The notes under the pieces: model-generated
What the model was told of the DNA's origin: nothing
The model's input: only the letters and a program-made list of their open reading frames with translations
Databases searched by the model: none
Program-made: the position numbers and the translations under genes
Source of the DNA: Dipodascopsis uninucleata var. uninucleata
Taxonomy: Eukaryota; Ascomycota; Lipomycetes; Lipomycetales; Lipomycetaceae
Assembly (NCBI GenBank): GCA_030568195.1
Contig: JAJLTO010000006.1
Span: 620,001-684,000 of the forward strand
Direction of reading: 5' to 3'
DNA: 64,000 bases
Part shown: piece after piece, positions 62,717-64,000 of the stretch
Layout of the letters: each line of letters starts with the position of its first letter
How positions within the stretch are numbered: the stretch's first letter is position 1

Positions 62717-64000
62717 ATGAAAACTGAACAGCACAGAGGTAGGAAATTCCTTTTAGCTATTGAAGAACGAAAGAAGGTAAAACATCCCAAATCAGTGATG
62801 CCAATGGAGGATGACAGTGTACTAAAGGCATGTGCAAGAGAATTGTTGGATGTGTGCCTATCATGGACCACTGGAATTCCTCACTTTCAGGATGTATCAA
62901 AATCGCGTTCATCAGTGCTCGGCGAAGATGAGCATTATGAGCTAATAATCAAAGAGCAGACATTAATCGACCTATATGATGACTATAGAAAATTCGAAAA
63001 GATCGCGTTAAATTATAGTCTAGGTAAGATCGATACTTAGGATGGATATAAATGTACTGAGCGTTTTGGCATGTTACATCACTTCTAACATTATTTTGCG
63101 GCGTGTAGATGTTAGTCAGTTTACTGTTCCAGAAGCTGCTCAGCATACAGTTGAACGACTAAAAGAAATAAGGCAGGTGAATTCAAAAGTTCACGAAATT
63201 AACAGCCAGATTCGTACTGGGTGAGTGTAAATTCATGTTTGAATTAATATGTCGTGGCTCGGGAGTTATGCTGAAAATTGCATTAGACTAACTCTTATTA
63301 TGCAGAGCAATATATAGTAGAGCTCTACATGAAATATTAAACAAGCAGTCGAATGCAAGTAATTCAGCAAGGTAAGAGTCAGATTTCTAACGATATCTAA
63401 TTAGTAAAGTATGCTTGGTCTGATCACTTACGGTATCACTGACTAACATTGCGGTAGATCTGTTTCTTATTCATCTGTACGCGATAAGGCTTTATCCACC
63501 GTATTTCAAATGAGCAGCCAGTTGTCAGACTTGAGAAAGCGAAAATTAGAGATTCAACGTCAAAATACTAGTAAGCCACTTTATGCACTGAAGATCGAAG
63601 GCATCATAGACTAACGAATCTGAACAGACCAATTCCAGCAATGCAGAGAGTATGCTACTGAAATTCTGCAGCTTATCAGCGAGAAAAGCAAATTATTTAA
63701 TTCGCAAGTATCAGAAAATGATAAGAAGCATATAGAAATGTACGTTATAGATCTACTACGTTATTGTAAATATATAGATGTTTTGTTGACTCCGTATCTG
63801 ACTAATATATAATAGGTACAAGTTATCGCTTCAAAGTTCATTTGACAAAATCAATACTCTCAAGCCAGTGATTTTGGTAAGTGAAACCACCAAGAAAGAA
63901 ACAATGTCATTTAGTTTACGGTTTCTAACGTTCAATTTCTAGAACATTATTCTCTCAAGTGGTGTAGACTGGGCTGAAAATGATCGTCTGCGACAAATCG
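62717..64000 (+). CDS. CENP-H-like inner kinetochore protein (partial, 3' end off window)
   Basis: Exons 62717-63023, 63109-63220, 63306-63371, 63458-63570, 63628-63739, 63816-63876 and 63943 onward join in phase at every junction. The protein is mainly helical and coiled-coil (LKEIRQVNSKVHEINSQIRT, LSDLRKRKLEIQRQN). The last visible block NIILSSGVDWAENDRLRQI matches the end of CENP-H/Fta3 proteins (NxxxASGxxWAEDxxLRxL). CENP-H belongs to the constitutive centromere-associated network and, with CENP-K and CENP-I, links CENP-A chromatin to the outer kinetochore. The start at 62717 is the first ATG of the frame after a short uORF. The gene continues beyond the right edge. Confidence 0.75.

Overview
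This window is a stretch of a fungal nuclear genome. Support: spliceosomal introns with GTATGT/GTAAGT-type donors and CTAAC/CTGAC-like branch sites, one intron-bearing tRNA, and fungal gene families (FMP52, COX23, an AP-1/Pap1 bZIP factor, a YPL150W-like kinase, WBP1, NSP1, RRP7). Protein character points to an ascomycete, perhaps a deep-branching one: the Dmc1 Walker A reads like the fission-yeast type, and an AP-1 factor with two cysteine-rich domains sits beside intron-rich genes. The species cannot be fixed by eye. No transposon, virus-like element or CRISPR array was recognised.

Left third (1-25 kb). A gene end enters from the left, followed by a WDR7-like WD-repeat gene. Next comes an L-rhamnose catabolic cluster: LRA3 (rhamnonate dehydratase), LRA2 (rhamnono-lactonase) and, convergent, LRA1 (rhamnose dehydrogenase). 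These cover three of the four steps of the non-phosphorylated pathway; no aldolase or pathway regulator is seen. Then follow FMP52, an AP-1-like oxidative-stress factor, YTM1 (60S ribosome assembly), the mitoribosomal SOD-fold protein mS42/RSM26, COX23 with an unusual N-terminal extension, a YPL150W-like kinase, and ATG5.

Middle (25-46 kb). Two glutamine:fructose-6-phosphate amidotransferase genes (GFA1 paralogues) lie in tandem on the minus strand, separated by 3.4 kb with no gene I recognise. After them come a METTL2/TRM140-type tRNA methyltransferase, a CSA/ERCC8-like WD protein, a secreted Cys-rich GPI-type protein, WBP1 (oligosaccharyltransferase) and EMC1 (ER membrane complex). Chitin precursor supply (GFA1), N-glycosylation (WBP1) and membrane-protein biogenesis (EMC1) lie close together, but no co-regulation is shown.

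Right third (46-64 kb). DMC1 is reconstructed with 16 exons. A 3.5-kb gene-poor tract follows, then a SCOC/SLO1-like coiled-coil gene, a second 3.5-kb tract holding what looks like a decayed cytochrome P450, a tRNA-Asp with an intron, NSP1, RRP7, an unrecognised C-terminally membrane-anchored protein, and a CENP-H-like kinetochore gene running off the right edge. DMC1 and CENP-H are cut into many small exons, while most neighbours have 0-4 introns. GFA1 (both copies) and NSP1 have first coding exons of only 4-5 bases. Exon models were joined by hand from splice signals and reading-frame phase, and each complete model sums to a whole number of codons.
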